64,000 nt of DNA, from contig PCDI01000016.1 in the NCBI GenBank assembly GCA_002778195.1, positions 669,106-733,105 of the forward strand. Reading direction: 5' to 3'. The notes under the pieces are model-generated. The model ran no database searches, had not been told where the DNA came from, and saw only the letters and a list, made by a program, of their open reading frames with translations. This document shows, in pieces, positions 23,172 to 34,384 of the stretch. The first letter of the stretch is position 1, and every line of letters begins with the position of its first letter. This stretch comes from Raffaelea ambrosiae (taxonomy: Eukaryota; Ascomycota; Sordariomycetes; Ophiostomatales; Ophiostomataceae). The translations under genes and the position numbers were made by a program.

Positions 23172-25898
23172 TGGGGGGAACGCACTTCTATACCCCCGCG
23201 GAAACACACAGAAAGTCCCGCCCAAATTGAAAAAAAAAAAGGCTGACGTCGGAGGGACGCAACGCCCGGTCGGTGGTGGGTCGAGAAAGAGAAGACGAGG
23301 AGGTTGAACCCGTGCAGTTGGGATTCGCGGGAGAGCTCAAACTAACAAGTCCCGCTTGTGCTAACCGCAGGGCAGAAACACCGGCAGAAATTAGGCGGTG
23401 AGAGGAGACGGGCTCGCTCTTAGACGAGCTCCTCACAAAATAGCATTGTCCCGCGTCCCAACCCTTGGACACGCCCACCCCTTCCTGCATATATGCCTTT
23501 CCGATCAGGCGCAAACAACACGAAACAACAACAAACACAAAGCCATATGCATACGAGGGATTAAAGAGACGTTCAGGCTTGGGTGGGCCCTTCCGCTTGC
23601 GGTCTGTGCTTCTGCGGCTATTCAAACAGACGCTCCCGACCGAGACAGACGCACACCCCTTTTTTTTCTTTTCTTTTTTCTTTCCCCCCCCCCCCTCTTA
23701 TGTCTGTTCATTCCTGTCCCTTGTCTGTTGGCCGTTTATGGCGGCCGCCTTGTCTCTGACCCAGACGACTTTTGCCTGCAGCAAGCAGGGGGGGCGTGTG
23801 GTGAGGGAGATCGTACCGGAAGGAGGGGGGGGGCCAGAAAGGGGGTGGGAGGGACCACATCTGCGGCCCCTTATGCGGCCGCCTTGTCGTGTCGACCCTC
23901 TCTGAGCCTCCCTTTTTCAATAGGATTTTTCTTTTTCTGGTCTCTCTCTGTCTTGCCAAACGGGACGATGGAACCCCCCCCCCCCCAATCCCATGCGCCG
24001 CTGCCCTCCTCCATTTTCTCTCTCCCTTGCTTTCCACGAGCTGTCCGTTCGTCTCGCGAAGAAGCCAGAGAGGGCCGGAGGAGGAAACGGGCAGCAAAAC
24101 GGGGGGGGCTGAAGCATGTGCTGGCTGCTACGGGTAACATGCCATACCCAATGAGGGGCTCGCCCTGGTTGTCCTGTTTGTCTGTGTTGTTGGTTCTAAA
24201 ACGGGAAAAAAAAAACCGAAAAAAAAAAGAAACGGCCCCAAGAATGGTGGCCATGCGGTATCTGCCAGAGGCTTCTGCTTCTACAGCGGTGTCTGCGCCC
24301 ACTCGGCAGGCATGCAGTTTGGAATGCGGGCCCGCTTGTTCGCAAACCGGCCGACCCCAAGGAAAAGACCAGACGCATGAGGGACGCACCAGAGAGGAGA
24401 CGACACGAGGAGGAAGGAACCCCCAAGACCCAACAACCAGGCTCGCAGGTGGGCGCTCTCTCAATATGCCCCCCCGGCATGCCCCCGGCAGGCCCCAGGC
24501 TTGCCCCAGGCACGGCCAGCATACCCCTCCCCGACGCCAGTATCCGTCCAGGCATCCACCCGTGGTCCACCACCCGTGTGCACTCGTCTGTGCCATCGGC
24601 TGCAAGTTTGTCCGTTGGGGGACATTGGCCTCGAAACGGGCCTCTGTCTGGGCTTCTGTTCCGGCCTCAAAACGGGCCTCCGTCTGCCGTCTCTCGCTTC
24701 GCCCACGCGAACCTTTCTGCATGAGCACAAAAGACACTTGGCCACCGGAGACTGGTCTGCGCACCCACCACGGCCGACGCCGCCGGCGGACCATCGGGTG
24801 CGATGGACGGTGTTGGGACAGACAGACCCCCCCCCCCAAAAAAGGCCGGATCGAGGGAGGGTGTGAGGCTATCGATGCGTATCTACGTGTTTCTGTGCGT
24901 GCAAACAATGCAATGGCGTGTGTGGGAGGCCTGGAAGCAGCAGCCAGCGGAGCGGTGCAGCGGTGCAGCGCGTGCAGCGCGTGCAGGTGCAGTGTGGCAG
25001 TGTCGCACTCAGTGTCGCACTCAGTGTCGCCGTCAGCGTCTCTTTACAGTGCGCTGCTCACGGGTTGTGCTGGCCGTCCGCTGTTTCGGCGTTGTGCAGA
25101 TACGCCCCCCCCGTACGTCTGCTGTGTAGTGGAGCGGACATTTGCTTTCCAGTGGAACTGCAAAATGATAAGTGGCCAGGAGAACTGGCCAGGCTCTGCC
25201 ACGTGTGCTTTGCAAAGCCCTGTGAACGCCCTGTGCGCTGACAAGTGCGAGACCAGACATCTTGACCGTAGAGAAACAACCGGCGCAAGTGTGTAGAAAT
25301 CGAGGCAAGTGTCTACTAGGTAGCAGTCTTGTACGCTACTGAAACACATTTCTTGCCAAACTGGAGGCAGTGGCATACATCTGAACGTGTGTGAAGAGGT
25401 GATGGCATTCAGACATATCTACACGTTCCTATACCGAAAAAAAAAATAGAAATGGCATGATACAAACAAAAAAATAAACAGGACACAAGACAGCCACACT
25501 CATACGGCTCTCTTTTTCTATCATGCTTCGTCGCCAACGCCAGCCAGCCCATGCGTGACCCTGCCCGAATGTCTAGTACAGGGGCGGAGGGAGAGAAAGC
25601 CCCAAAGAAAAAACCAAACAAACCAGATTTCGGCTTTTTTTTTCTCTCGTCGATCGTCCTTTTTGTTTTCTTTGTATTGGTACAGACAACCTAGAGAAAG
25701 GCCCAGGTTGCAAAGAGAAAAAGATTGGGTGGAGTACTTTTTTTGTATTCCGTCAGATGGAGCGGAAGGTGTGAAGATGCGTCTGTCAGACCGTGTTTTT
25801 TTGTGTTTTTTTTGTGTTTGTTTTTGTTTTTGTTTTTTGTTTCTTTCCCTGTGCGTTTTCCTGCAAATTTTTGTCTGTCACTGTCTGTTTCCAGATCG
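23172..25898. other. Intergenic region upstream of the PXA gene
   Basis: About 2.7 kb between PXA (start) and MSS51 (3' end), both on the minus strand. It contains C runs (about 23687, 23978, 24829), A runs, and short GTGCAGC / GTCGCACTCA repeats (about 24955-25030). No convincing gene is visible on either strand; long + frames here are compositional. Confidence 0.6.
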
Positions 25899-27374
25899 TT
25901 ACTCGGAAGACTCTTTCCGCGTAGCCTCGTATCTGTCATTGTTATTAGTAGGGAGCAACGAGTATCCATCTTCCAAGAAGTTGCCCGAAATAGGATCGCC
26001 AAAAGAATCGACAGACCGGGATTCCCAGACCATGGGAAGAAACCCAGACCATGGGGAAAAAAACAAAAATAAAAAAAACGTACCTCTTTCCGCGCATCGC
26101 CCATAGACCCCAGTTGCCGCAGCTGATGTCCTGCGGGTCCAGGTCGTTCAGGTCCCAGCGCAGACTCCGGAAGATGTTCTCGCCCGGCTCGATCAGCAGG
26201 TCGAACTCGCCGCGGGCCGTCTTGTGGACGTAGGCAATGTCGCGCTCCATGTCGTACTGCGTGTAGCCGGTCACGATGATGGGCGCCTTGGTCTCGAGCA
26301 GCATCGGCACCGTCTCGCGCCACTCGTGGGCGCTGGACGGGTGGCCCAGGCCGGGGTGGAAGAGCACAAAGCAGTCAAAGTACGGGTCGTACGGCGCAAA
26401 GTAGCCCGTCTGGTGCAGGTTGTGGTAGTAGTCGACAATCGTGCTGATCTTCATGGTGGACCAGAGGCGGTCCTCGACGATGGCGCCGAACGGGTTCGCC
26501 GGCGTCCGCGGCGGCAGCGGGAACTCGTCGTCGCGGTTGGCCATGCTCTCGGGGCCGATCAGGATGACGTGGAGACGCGCGCGCGGGAACAGGTGGGCCA
26601 GCTGCACCCACACGTCGCGCGGCAGCGACGACTCGGCGCGCGCGCCCAGCACGAACAGGCGCACGGCGGGCGCCTGCGGGCGGATGCCGGACACGCTGTC
26701 GGCCTGGCCGGTCAGCGGCGGGTGCAGGGTGTAGCGCAGGGCCGACAGCGACTTGAGGCCCTCGGCCGTCAGGCGGCCGCCCCGGCGGATGTTGTACGGG
26801 CTCAGCTCGTGCAGCACGCTGGCCACGGTGACCGGGTACGTCAGCAGCCGCGTGACCTGGCGCATGCTGCGGTCGTCGTTGACGGCGACAAAGCCGCGCG
26901 TGTACATGAACGTGTCCCAGTTGGTCATGTTGACCAGCGCCTCCTCCATCTGCGGGCCCGGGTACTCAAACTCGGGGAACGCCCGGCCCGACCGCAGGTC
27001 GTGGTCGTCCTCGTTGATCTGCCGCAGCGTGTCGCAGATCTGCAGGTGCGCCTCGTAGTCGTCCATCCAGTGCGCCTCGCTGCAGTACACCGGCACGCCG
27101 CAGTCCGGGCACTCAAAGTCCACGTGCGCCGGCGCCAGCTTCGACCGCGACGCCCCCTCGCCGTCGTACTCCAGCCGCTCCAGCGCCTTGAGCCGCATCG
27201 GCTGGTCCGTCACCTGCGTCTGCTGGTGGTGCGGGTGCGGGCAGTGCGCGTGCATCCGGATGAACGCCGCCCGCCGCCGCATGTCCTCGATCGGCGACTG
27301 GCCCATCGGGTGGAACAGGTCGTCCTGGTCCAGGATCGGCTTCGTCGGCGTGGCGCCGGCCGTGGCCGTCGTCG

Positions 27375-27407
<33 letters not shown>

Positions 27408-27634
27408 CCTGCTTGGCCTCCTGCGACGCTGCCGACGAGCTGTGTCTTCGCTGTTGTGGTGGTGCGTGTGCTGCTGCGTGTGCTGCCGCTTGTGCTGCCG
27501 CTTGTGCTGCCGCTTTCGAAGAAGAAGAGGACGATGCCGAGGACAGGGTCCGGCTGGCACCGGTCGTGCCCAGCGCTCCGTCCTGCTTCCACCGCGCCCG
27601 CAGATCAGCCTCTGTGGCCAGCGTGCTCTTCTTG

Positions 27635-27665
<31 letters not shown>

Positions 27666-27843
27666 CAGCCGGGGCCCGTGCCCAGGACGACCCGGCACGG
27701 CTTTCGGCCAGTCTCCGCGACGTCGCCGCCGACAGCCGCGGCCGTGCGGCCGAGCGCGAGCATTGTCGGCAGATTCCTGAGAGCATGGCTCTCACCGCTG
27801 GCTCGGACGTTGCCATGGCATGCGCGGTCAGGACAGGGCACAA
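25899..27843 (-). CDS. MSS51: Mss51-like mitochondrial zinc-finger (MYND-type) protein
   Basis: Two exons on the minus strand, 27843-26084 and 25932-25899, give up to 597 residues. The last intron has donor GTACGT and a clear CTACTAAT branch site before GACAG. The join restores WAMRGKRYEATRKESSE and a stop. The Arg/Ala/Ser-rich N-terminus resembles a mitochondrial presequence. A zinc-binding region follows with FECPDCGVPVYCSEAHW and HLQICD. The conserved central and C-terminal part includes DDHDLRSGR, TRLLTYPVTVASVLHELSPY, the DPYFDCFVLFHPGLGH block and PIIVTGYTQYD. In yeast, Mss51 activates COX1 mRNA translation and couples it to complex IV assembly; filamentous homologues share the fold, but their function is less tested. 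Runs of Ser, Thr and Ala come from trinucleotide repeats. The start may instead be Met10 (27816) or Met20 (27786). Confidence 0.9.
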
Positions 27844-27941
27844 TGGCTTGTTGTCGTGGAAAGGAGAGCAGGGTTCGAAGAGGAGGCGGGAGGGGGGTTG
27901 CGGGTTTGTGTGTGCGAGCCCTGGAGGTGAAGATCCGCGGA

Positions 27942-27973
<32 letters not shown>

Positions 27974-28409
27974 GGTGNNNNNNNNNNNNNNNNNNNNNNN
28001 NNNNNNNNNNNCCCCCCAATTAAAAAATAAAAAAAATAATAATCAGTCCCCTGTTTGCCAGCAGTTAGCAGATAGTCAACCCACCTTCCCCCCCAGAAAT
28101 TGCTGCCCCTCCACGAGCTCGGTGATTGGCTATTGCGGAATTAGGATGTTCCGGACTCCGCTTTCCAAAGCTTTTCTGTTGATATTAATTTCTATTTTTT
28201 TTTTTTTTGTGACCCCCTTCTGATATTGGACGAAATTCTCTTCTGCGGGCTTCTCTTCCCTCAAAAGAGCTTCCCATGCTCTCTCTCATCACCATCCGCC
28301 ATCCACCCCCTCTTCCCTTTCCCCCTTCACCACACACACTGCTCCTGGCGTCTCCGCGCAGGCTGACTGCGCGGCGACTCCACGAGAGCACATCCTCTCA
28401 GCCGCAAAC
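27844..28409. promoter_or_regulatory. Divergent promoter region MSS51 / RSE1
   Basis: About 566 bp separates the two divergent start codons. It holds an uninterrupted run of 30 G (27943-27972), then an assembly gap (27978-28011) that resumes in C. A T run and CT-rich leader (28195-28340) precede RSE1. No individual factor site is assigned. Confidence 0.5.
27978..28011. other. Assembly gap (34 N) beside a G30 run
   Basis: The left flank is a run of 30 G followed by AGGTG; the right flank starts with six C. The homopolymer probably blocked sequencing or assembly, so the true length is unknown. Confidence 0.97.
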
Positions 28410-31400
28410 ATGGCGACCGCCACGTCGAACATGTTTTTGTACTCGCTGACTCTCCAACCTGCCACCAACATCAGCCAGGCCATCCTCGGCCAGTTCTCTG
28501 GCACCAAAGAGCAGCAGATCCTCACCGTCTCCGGATCGCGTCTCAACCTCCTCCGTCCCGATCCCGCCCAGGGCGAGGTCATCACCCTTCTCTCCCACGA
28601 TGTCTATGGCATCATCCGTGCCCTGGCGTCTTTTCGGCTAGCTGGCAGCAATAAAGGTATGTTTTTATTTCCCTTCTATCTCTCCCCCCTTTTTTTTTTG
28701 TCTGTTTCTCTCCAGCAAGTCACGTAGTGACACCCTGCCAGTCTAGACGCGCTCAACGTGTATGCGCTGGCTGCTCTGCCACCCGTGCGCCCTGGGACAG
28801 AGCTTCTGCTTCTGCTGCTGCTCCATCTATTGCTCGTATTTTTTTTTCCATTTTCATTTTTTCGTGGGCTAACCGTGTGTGCTCTTCTTTCTTCCCCCCC
28901 TGTCGTGCAGACTACATCATCCTGGCTACCGACTCGGGGAGAATTGCCATCATTGAGTACCTCCCGGCCGAGAACCGCTTCGCGCGTATCCACCTGGAGA
29001 CTTTTGGCAAGTCGGGTGTCCGTCGCGTCGTGCCCGGCCAGTATCTGGCGGCCGACCCCAAGGGGCGAGCCTGCCTGATCGCGTCCGTGGAGAAGAACAA
29101 GTTGGTATACGTCCTGAACCGCAACGCCCAGGCTGAGCTTACCATCTCGTCTCCCCTGGAGGCCATCAAGCCCGGCGTCATTGTGATTGCTCTCGTGGCC
29201 CTCGATGTCGGCTATGCCAACCCCGTCTTTGCAGCACTGGAAATGGACTACACCGAGTCCGACCAGGACCCGACTGGCGAGGCCTATCGCGAAGCTGAGA
29301 CGCTTCTCGTTTACTACGAGCTGGACCTCGGCCTGAACCACGTCGTGCGGCGGTGGTTCGATGTCGTGGACCCGACTGCCTCCATGCTCTTCCAGGTGCC
29401 CGGCGGCAACGACGGCCCCAGTGGCGTTCTGGTCTGCGGCGAGGACAACATCACCTACCGCCATTCCAACCAAGAGGCTTTCCGCGTGGCCATCCCGCGG
29501 AGACGCGGCGCCACGGAGGATCCCAACCGGAAACGCACAATCGTGGCCGGCGTCATGCACAAGCTCAAGGGCAATGCCGGCGCCTTCTTCTTTCTGCTGC
29601 AGACCGAGGACGGCGACCTGCTCAAGCTGACGCTGGACATGGTCGAAGACGAGGACGGCAACCCCACAGGCGAGGTGATGCGGGTCCGGATCAAGTACTT
29701 TGATACCGTGCCCGTGGCCACGAGCCTCTGCATTCTGAAGAGCGGCTTCTTGTTCGTGGCCTCCGAGTTTGGCAACCACCACTTTTACCAGTTTGAGAAG
29801 CTGGGTGACGACGACGAGGAGGCCGAGTTCACCAGCGATGGTTTCCCTGCCGACCCGCGTGCTCCCTACGACCCCGTCTACTTTTATCCGCGGCCTGCCG
29901 AGAACCTGACGCTGGTGCAGAGCTCCCAGGCCATGAACCCCATGCTGGACTGCAAGGTGGCCAACCTGACAGGCGACGACGCGCCACAGATCTACTCTGT
30001 GTGCGGCAACGGCGCGCGTAGCACCTTCCGGACGCTGAAACACGCTCTGAGGGTGAACGAGATCGTCGCGTCGCAGCTGCCGGGGCGGCCAACGGCGGTG
30101 TGGACGACCAAGACGCAGCGCGACGACGAGTTCGACTCGTACATTGTGCTGTCCTTTGACGACGCCACGCTGGTGCTGAGCATTGGCGAGACGGTCGAGG
30201 AGGTGAATGACACGGGCTTCCTGGCGTCGGTGCCCACACTGGCCGTGCAGCAGCTGGGCGACGACGGCCTGATCCAGGTCCACCCCAAGGGCATCCGACA
30301 CATCCGCGACGGGCGCGTCAACGAGTGGGCGGCGCCGCAGCACCGGTCCATCGTGGCGGCGGCGACCAACGAGCGGCAGGTGGCCGTGGCGCTGAGCTCG
30401 GGCGAGATTGTGTACTTTGAGATGGACACGGACGGCTCGCTGGCCGAGTACGACGAAAAGAAGGAAATGTTTGGCACCGTGACCTGTCTCAGTCTGGGCT
30501 CCGTGCCCGAGGGCCGTCTGCGCAGCTCGTTCCTGGCCGTCGGCTGCGACGACTGCACGGTGCGCATCCTGAGCCTGGACCCCGAGTCGACGCTCGAGAG
30601 CAAGTCTGTGCAGGCGCTGACGGCGGCGCCCTCGGCCCTGCTGATCATGGCCATGGACGACTCGTCGGCGGGCGGCTCAGCGCTGTACCTGCACATTGGC
30701 CTGCACTCGGGCGTGTATCTGCGCACGGTGCTGGACGAGGTGACGGGCGAGCTGACGGACACGCGGCAGCGCTTCCTGGGCCCCAAGACGGTGCGGCTCT
30801 TCCAGGTGGCGGTGCAGCAGCGGGTGTGCGTGCTGGCGCTGAGCTCGCGGGCCTGGCTGGGCTACGACGATGTCAAGGCCAAGAATTTTGCCATGACGCC
30901 GCTGGACTATGGCGAGCTCGAATGGGGCTGGAATTTCAGCAGCGAGCAGTGCGAGGAAGGCATGGTCGGTATCCATGGCAGCTTCTTACGGTATGTTCTC
31001 CTCCCTTTTTTTCTTTGCTTTTGTTGTGCTTTCTTTCCTTTGTTTTTCTCTTTTTTTTTTTCCCTTACCCTTTTCCCCACCCCACGCTGGCAAATGATGA
31101 GTATTTTAAGGGAATTAATCCTACGCAACAATGCTATGAGGACATAAATCATTATCAATTGTTCCTTCTGACATGCCATGCTCTTGACACACTCTGTTCT
31201 TTTATGTTTTGCAAGCAACATTGTCTGGTTTGAGCGAGAGCTAACTCGAGACGGCAGGATCTTTTCCATTGAGAAGCTGGGGGAAGCCCTTATCCAAAAG
31301 ACCTTCCCGTTGACATACACACCGCGGCGGCTAGCCAAGCACCCAGAACTCGGCGTCTTCTATACCATCGAGGCAGACAACAACACACTGTCGCCTGATC

Positions 31401-32575
31401 TGCGGCGACAGCTTCTGGAGGCGCCTGAAGCGACAAACGGCGATGCGGTGGTGCTCCCGCCAGAGGACTTTGGCTACCCACGGGCCAAGGGCCGGTGGGC
31501 ATCGTGCATCAGCGTGGTGGACCCGGAGGGCGAGGACCCCGGCGTGACGCAGACGATTGAGCTGGAGGGCAACGAGTCGGCTGTGAGCATGGCCGTCGTG
31601 TCGTTTGCGAGCCGGGGCAGCGAAAACTACTATGTGATTGTGGGCACGGCCAAAGACCTGGTGGTGAGCCCGCGGCAGTTCACCGAGGGCTATATCCACG
31701 CGTACAAGATCAGCGCAGATGGACGGCAGCTGGAGCTTGTGCACAAGACCAAGGTGGAGGAGCCGCCGACGGCGATGCTGGGGTTCCAGGGCCGGTTGCT
31801 GGTGGGTCTGGGCCGGACGCTGCGGATCTATGATCTGGGCATCAAGCAGATGCTGCGCAAGGCGCAGGGCGAGGTGGCGAGCAAGCTGATTGTGTCGCTG
31901 AACACGCAGGGCCCGCGGATTGTGGTGGGCGATGTGGAGGAGGGCGTGACGTGCGTGGTGTACAAGCCCGAGGTGAACCAGCTGCTGCCGTTTGTGGACG
32001 ACGTGGTGAAGCGATGGACGACGTGCACGACGATGGTGGACTACCAGTCGGTGGCGGGCGGCGACAAGTTTGGCAACGTGTGGATCGTGCGGGTGCCGGA
32101 CCAGGTGAGCACGGACGCGGACGAGCCGGGCTCGGAGCTGCAGCTGGTGCATGCGCGCAGCTACCTGCACGGCGCGCCGAACCGGATGGCGCTGCAGGCG
32201 CACGTGTACACGCAGGACGTGCCGATGAGCATCACCAAGACGAACCTGGTAGTGGGCGGACAGGAGGTGCTGGTGTGGAGCGGGATCCAGGGCACGGTCG
32301 GGGTGCTGGTGCCGTTTGTGAGCCGGGAAGACGCCGACTTTTTCCAGAACCTGGAGACGCACATGCGGCAAGAGGACGGGCCGCTGGCCGGACGAGACCA
32401 CTTGATGTACCGGTCGTACTATGTACCGGTGAAGGGAGTGATCGACGGGGACCTGTGCGAGCGGTACAACCTGCTGCCCCAGGACAAGAAGCAGATGATT
32501 GCCGGGGAGCTGGAACGGTCTGTGCGGGAGATTGAGCGCAAGATTTCGGATGTGCGGACGCGGGCAGCGTTTTAG
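28410..32575 (+). CDS. RSE1: Pre-mRNA-splicing factor RSE1 (SF3b subunit 3, SF3B130)
   Basis: Three exons, 28410-28656, 28911-30990 and 31216-32575, give 1228 residues, close to the roughly 1200 usual for this family. Donors are GTATGT in both introns. Joins read GSNKDYIILATDSGR and SFLRNIVWFERELTRDGR, matching the conserved core. The protein is built as three WD-like beta-propellers (MMS1_N-type N-terminal region and CPSF_A-type C-terminal region), as in DDB1 and CPSF160. Landmarks are QPATNISQAILGQFSG near the start and the RTRAAF-type basic/hydrophobic C-terminus. As part of the U2 snRNP SF3b complex it holds the branch-site recognition machinery together in the nucleus. It is transcribed divergently from MSS51 and converges on the LysM gene. 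Identification against DDB1 rests on the N-terminal and SNKDYI blocks. Confidence 0.95.
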
Positions 32576-33046
32576 GAGAGGGGGGCGTGGGGAGGGGTTG
32601 AATCGATTGATGAAATGGACATTTTTGCATGGCGTCATGGGAGGGAAATCTGCAGGGATGACGAAACTCTTTTTCTTTCTTCTATCTTGCAAACACATAT
32701 GACCGTTTTTGAACGGATGAGGGCGTTTTTATTGTTATTCTGTATATGTATAGGAACAAAATCACGAATTGGACGTCCAAACCAAAGAAAAAGAAGAGGT
32801 GCCGAGAGTCTATTGTGTGAAGAGGGACGATGTATGGAGCGTGGGATATCTAAACGAATGTGAACGAGGCCGTATACAGGTGAAAGACAAAGAAATCATA
32901 CCGGCGTATAAAGGCAGGAAGGAACATGCAGGCGTCAAAGGGCAGCTTCTGAACAAAGGCCCACCAGACAGGGGCACGTTCACCACAGTGATGAAGACAC
33001 ACCTCCCCCACATACCTGTCCAGAATGCGCAAGAAACGCAGTGACG
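32576..33046. other. Intergenic region between convergent RSE1 and LysM genes
   Basis: About 470 bp shared by two 3' ends. I see no gene or repeat in it; it presumably carries both poly(A) signals. Confidence 0.6.
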
Positions 33047-34044
33047 TCATTGCGTCGTTGGATCGTCGGTCCGGCTGCGCTGCCTGCGCGAGAAGAAGAA
33101 GGCTCCTCCGCTTCCTCCGAGTCGTCCTTTGCCCTTGCTGTTTGTCGTCTTCGTGGCTTCGAAGGGATGCGCCCGCTCCCACTGCTCGTCGGCCTGGTAC
33201 GCCGCCACGGCGGCGGCCAGGTCGTAGGACCCGGGGTCGTCGTGGTCGTGTCCGGCCCGGACGGCCGTCTGGTCCAGGTACAGCACGGCCAGGTCGTAGT
33301 CGGGCACCTTGCAGGCGACCATGAAGCGGCGGATGGCGGCCTTGCGGCGGGCCGCGGCCGCGCCCTCGACGGGGTGGGGGGAGAGCGATGGGGGTGGCGG
33401 TGTCGTGGACGACGCGGCCGTCGTGGGAAGGGTGGGAATGTGGACCACCCGGCGGCCCAGCAGGAGATGGTCGGCGCCGAGATGGTTGGCGCGGCGGATG
33501 GCGTCGGCGGACACGCGGTAGCGCAGCGACAGGGAGGCGACGGAGTCGCGGTCGTGGTCGAGGAAGTGGACGACGGGGGGATGCGCGGACGCATTCGTCG
33601 CGGGGGGGGACCCGGGCGACTTCTCGACGGGGGCGGACCCAGGCGACTTCTCGACGGTCGCGGGCTCGTACGGAGGCGGGGCTGCTGCTTCCGCGTAGGG
33701 CGGAGGCAGCCCCAGGCCCGCCGCCGCCGCCGCCTCCCTTTGTCGAGACGCCGACGCGGTGGCGACCGGACAGTAGGGGCAGTAGGCAGCGAAGCGGGGG
33801 TTGGACTAGGAAGGCAAAGGTGAGCAGCGGAACACAGAGAGAGGGCATCCGGTCCCCGATCCGGGCCCCGATCCGGGCCCCGATCCGGCCCCCGACTGAC
33901 CTCGATGCAGCGGCCGCAGACCAGTCGCTGGCAGCAGGGCAGCTGGCGATGATAGGGCTTCTCGGACAGGGTGGTGGAGAGCTGGCCGGTGCAGGTGCAG
34001 CAGTAGGCGGCCGGGCCGTCGGGCAAGAAAAAGAGAAAGGACAT
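33047..34044 (-). CDS. RING-like zinc-finger plus LysM domain protein, intracellular
   Basis: Two exons on the minus strand, 34044-33901 and 33805-33047, give 300 residues. The donor is GTCAGT and the acceptor CCTAG. The N-terminal 60 residues carry paired cysteines in a RING-like pattern: C15, C16 and C18, then PCCQRLVCGRCIE, then CPYC at 57-60; the intron cuts between the second and third groups. A Pro/Ala-rich linker contains two VEKSPGS copies. A LysM-like module spans about 127-173 (DSVASLSLRYRVSADAIRRA and HLLLGRRVVHIPTL). A helical segment and a basic, Ser/Gly-rich tail follow. There is no signal peptide, so this is not a secreted chitin-binding effector. Similar RING-like/LysM proteins are familiar in filamentous ascomycetes, but I know of no defined function. 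Confidence 0.8.
33806..33900 (-). other. Intron with a 13-bp GC-rich tandem repeat
   Basis: This 95-bp intron holds three or more copies of CGATCCGGGCCCC at about 33857-33895, right next to the 5' splice site. Confidence 0.75.
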
Positions 34045-34384
34045 GGTCGGGTGTGTGGTGGGAAGAGGAGAAGGACGGAGAGAGAGCACAAGAACGAACG
34101 GAGAGAGATAGACCAGGAAGCGCAAGTGTGCGGAAGATCCAGCTTAGTTCTGTCTGTATTGATAAGCGGGGTTTGGGGCGCAGTTTCGGGGCCCTGGCTC
34201 ACAGCCTTTTCTAGGGGGGGGGGGGGCCTGTACGAATGGTATCCACTATTGTACTACAGAGGATTACAGCCTTGCATAGGAGAGCCAAGCAACTCGCAGG
34301 GTGCCTGCCCCAGACACTCCTCCTCCCATTGCGGAGTTCCCCATCGTCGCTCTGTGTGCCACACCACCCGGCTCGTTGCCTTGC
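34045..34384. other. Short intergenic region, LysM gene promoter and THI6 3' end
   Basis: About 340 bp that includes a G run (34208-34219). No gene is visible. Confidence 0.6.

Noticed and set aside
26224..27780. 518-residue open frame on + opposite MSS51
   Set aside because: It is the antisense of a GC-rich coding exon, is dominated by Arg, Val, His and Leu, and resembles no family, while the minus strand gives clear Mss51.
28676..30343. 555-residue open frame on - opposite RSE1
   Set aside because: Antisense shadow of RSE1 exon 2; His/Val/Leu-rich with no domain, and it runs through the RSE1 intron.
31331..32698. 455-residue open frame on - opposite RSE1 exon 3
   Set aside because: Antisense shadow with Arg/His/Pro bias; the + strand carries the conserved splicing-factor sequence.
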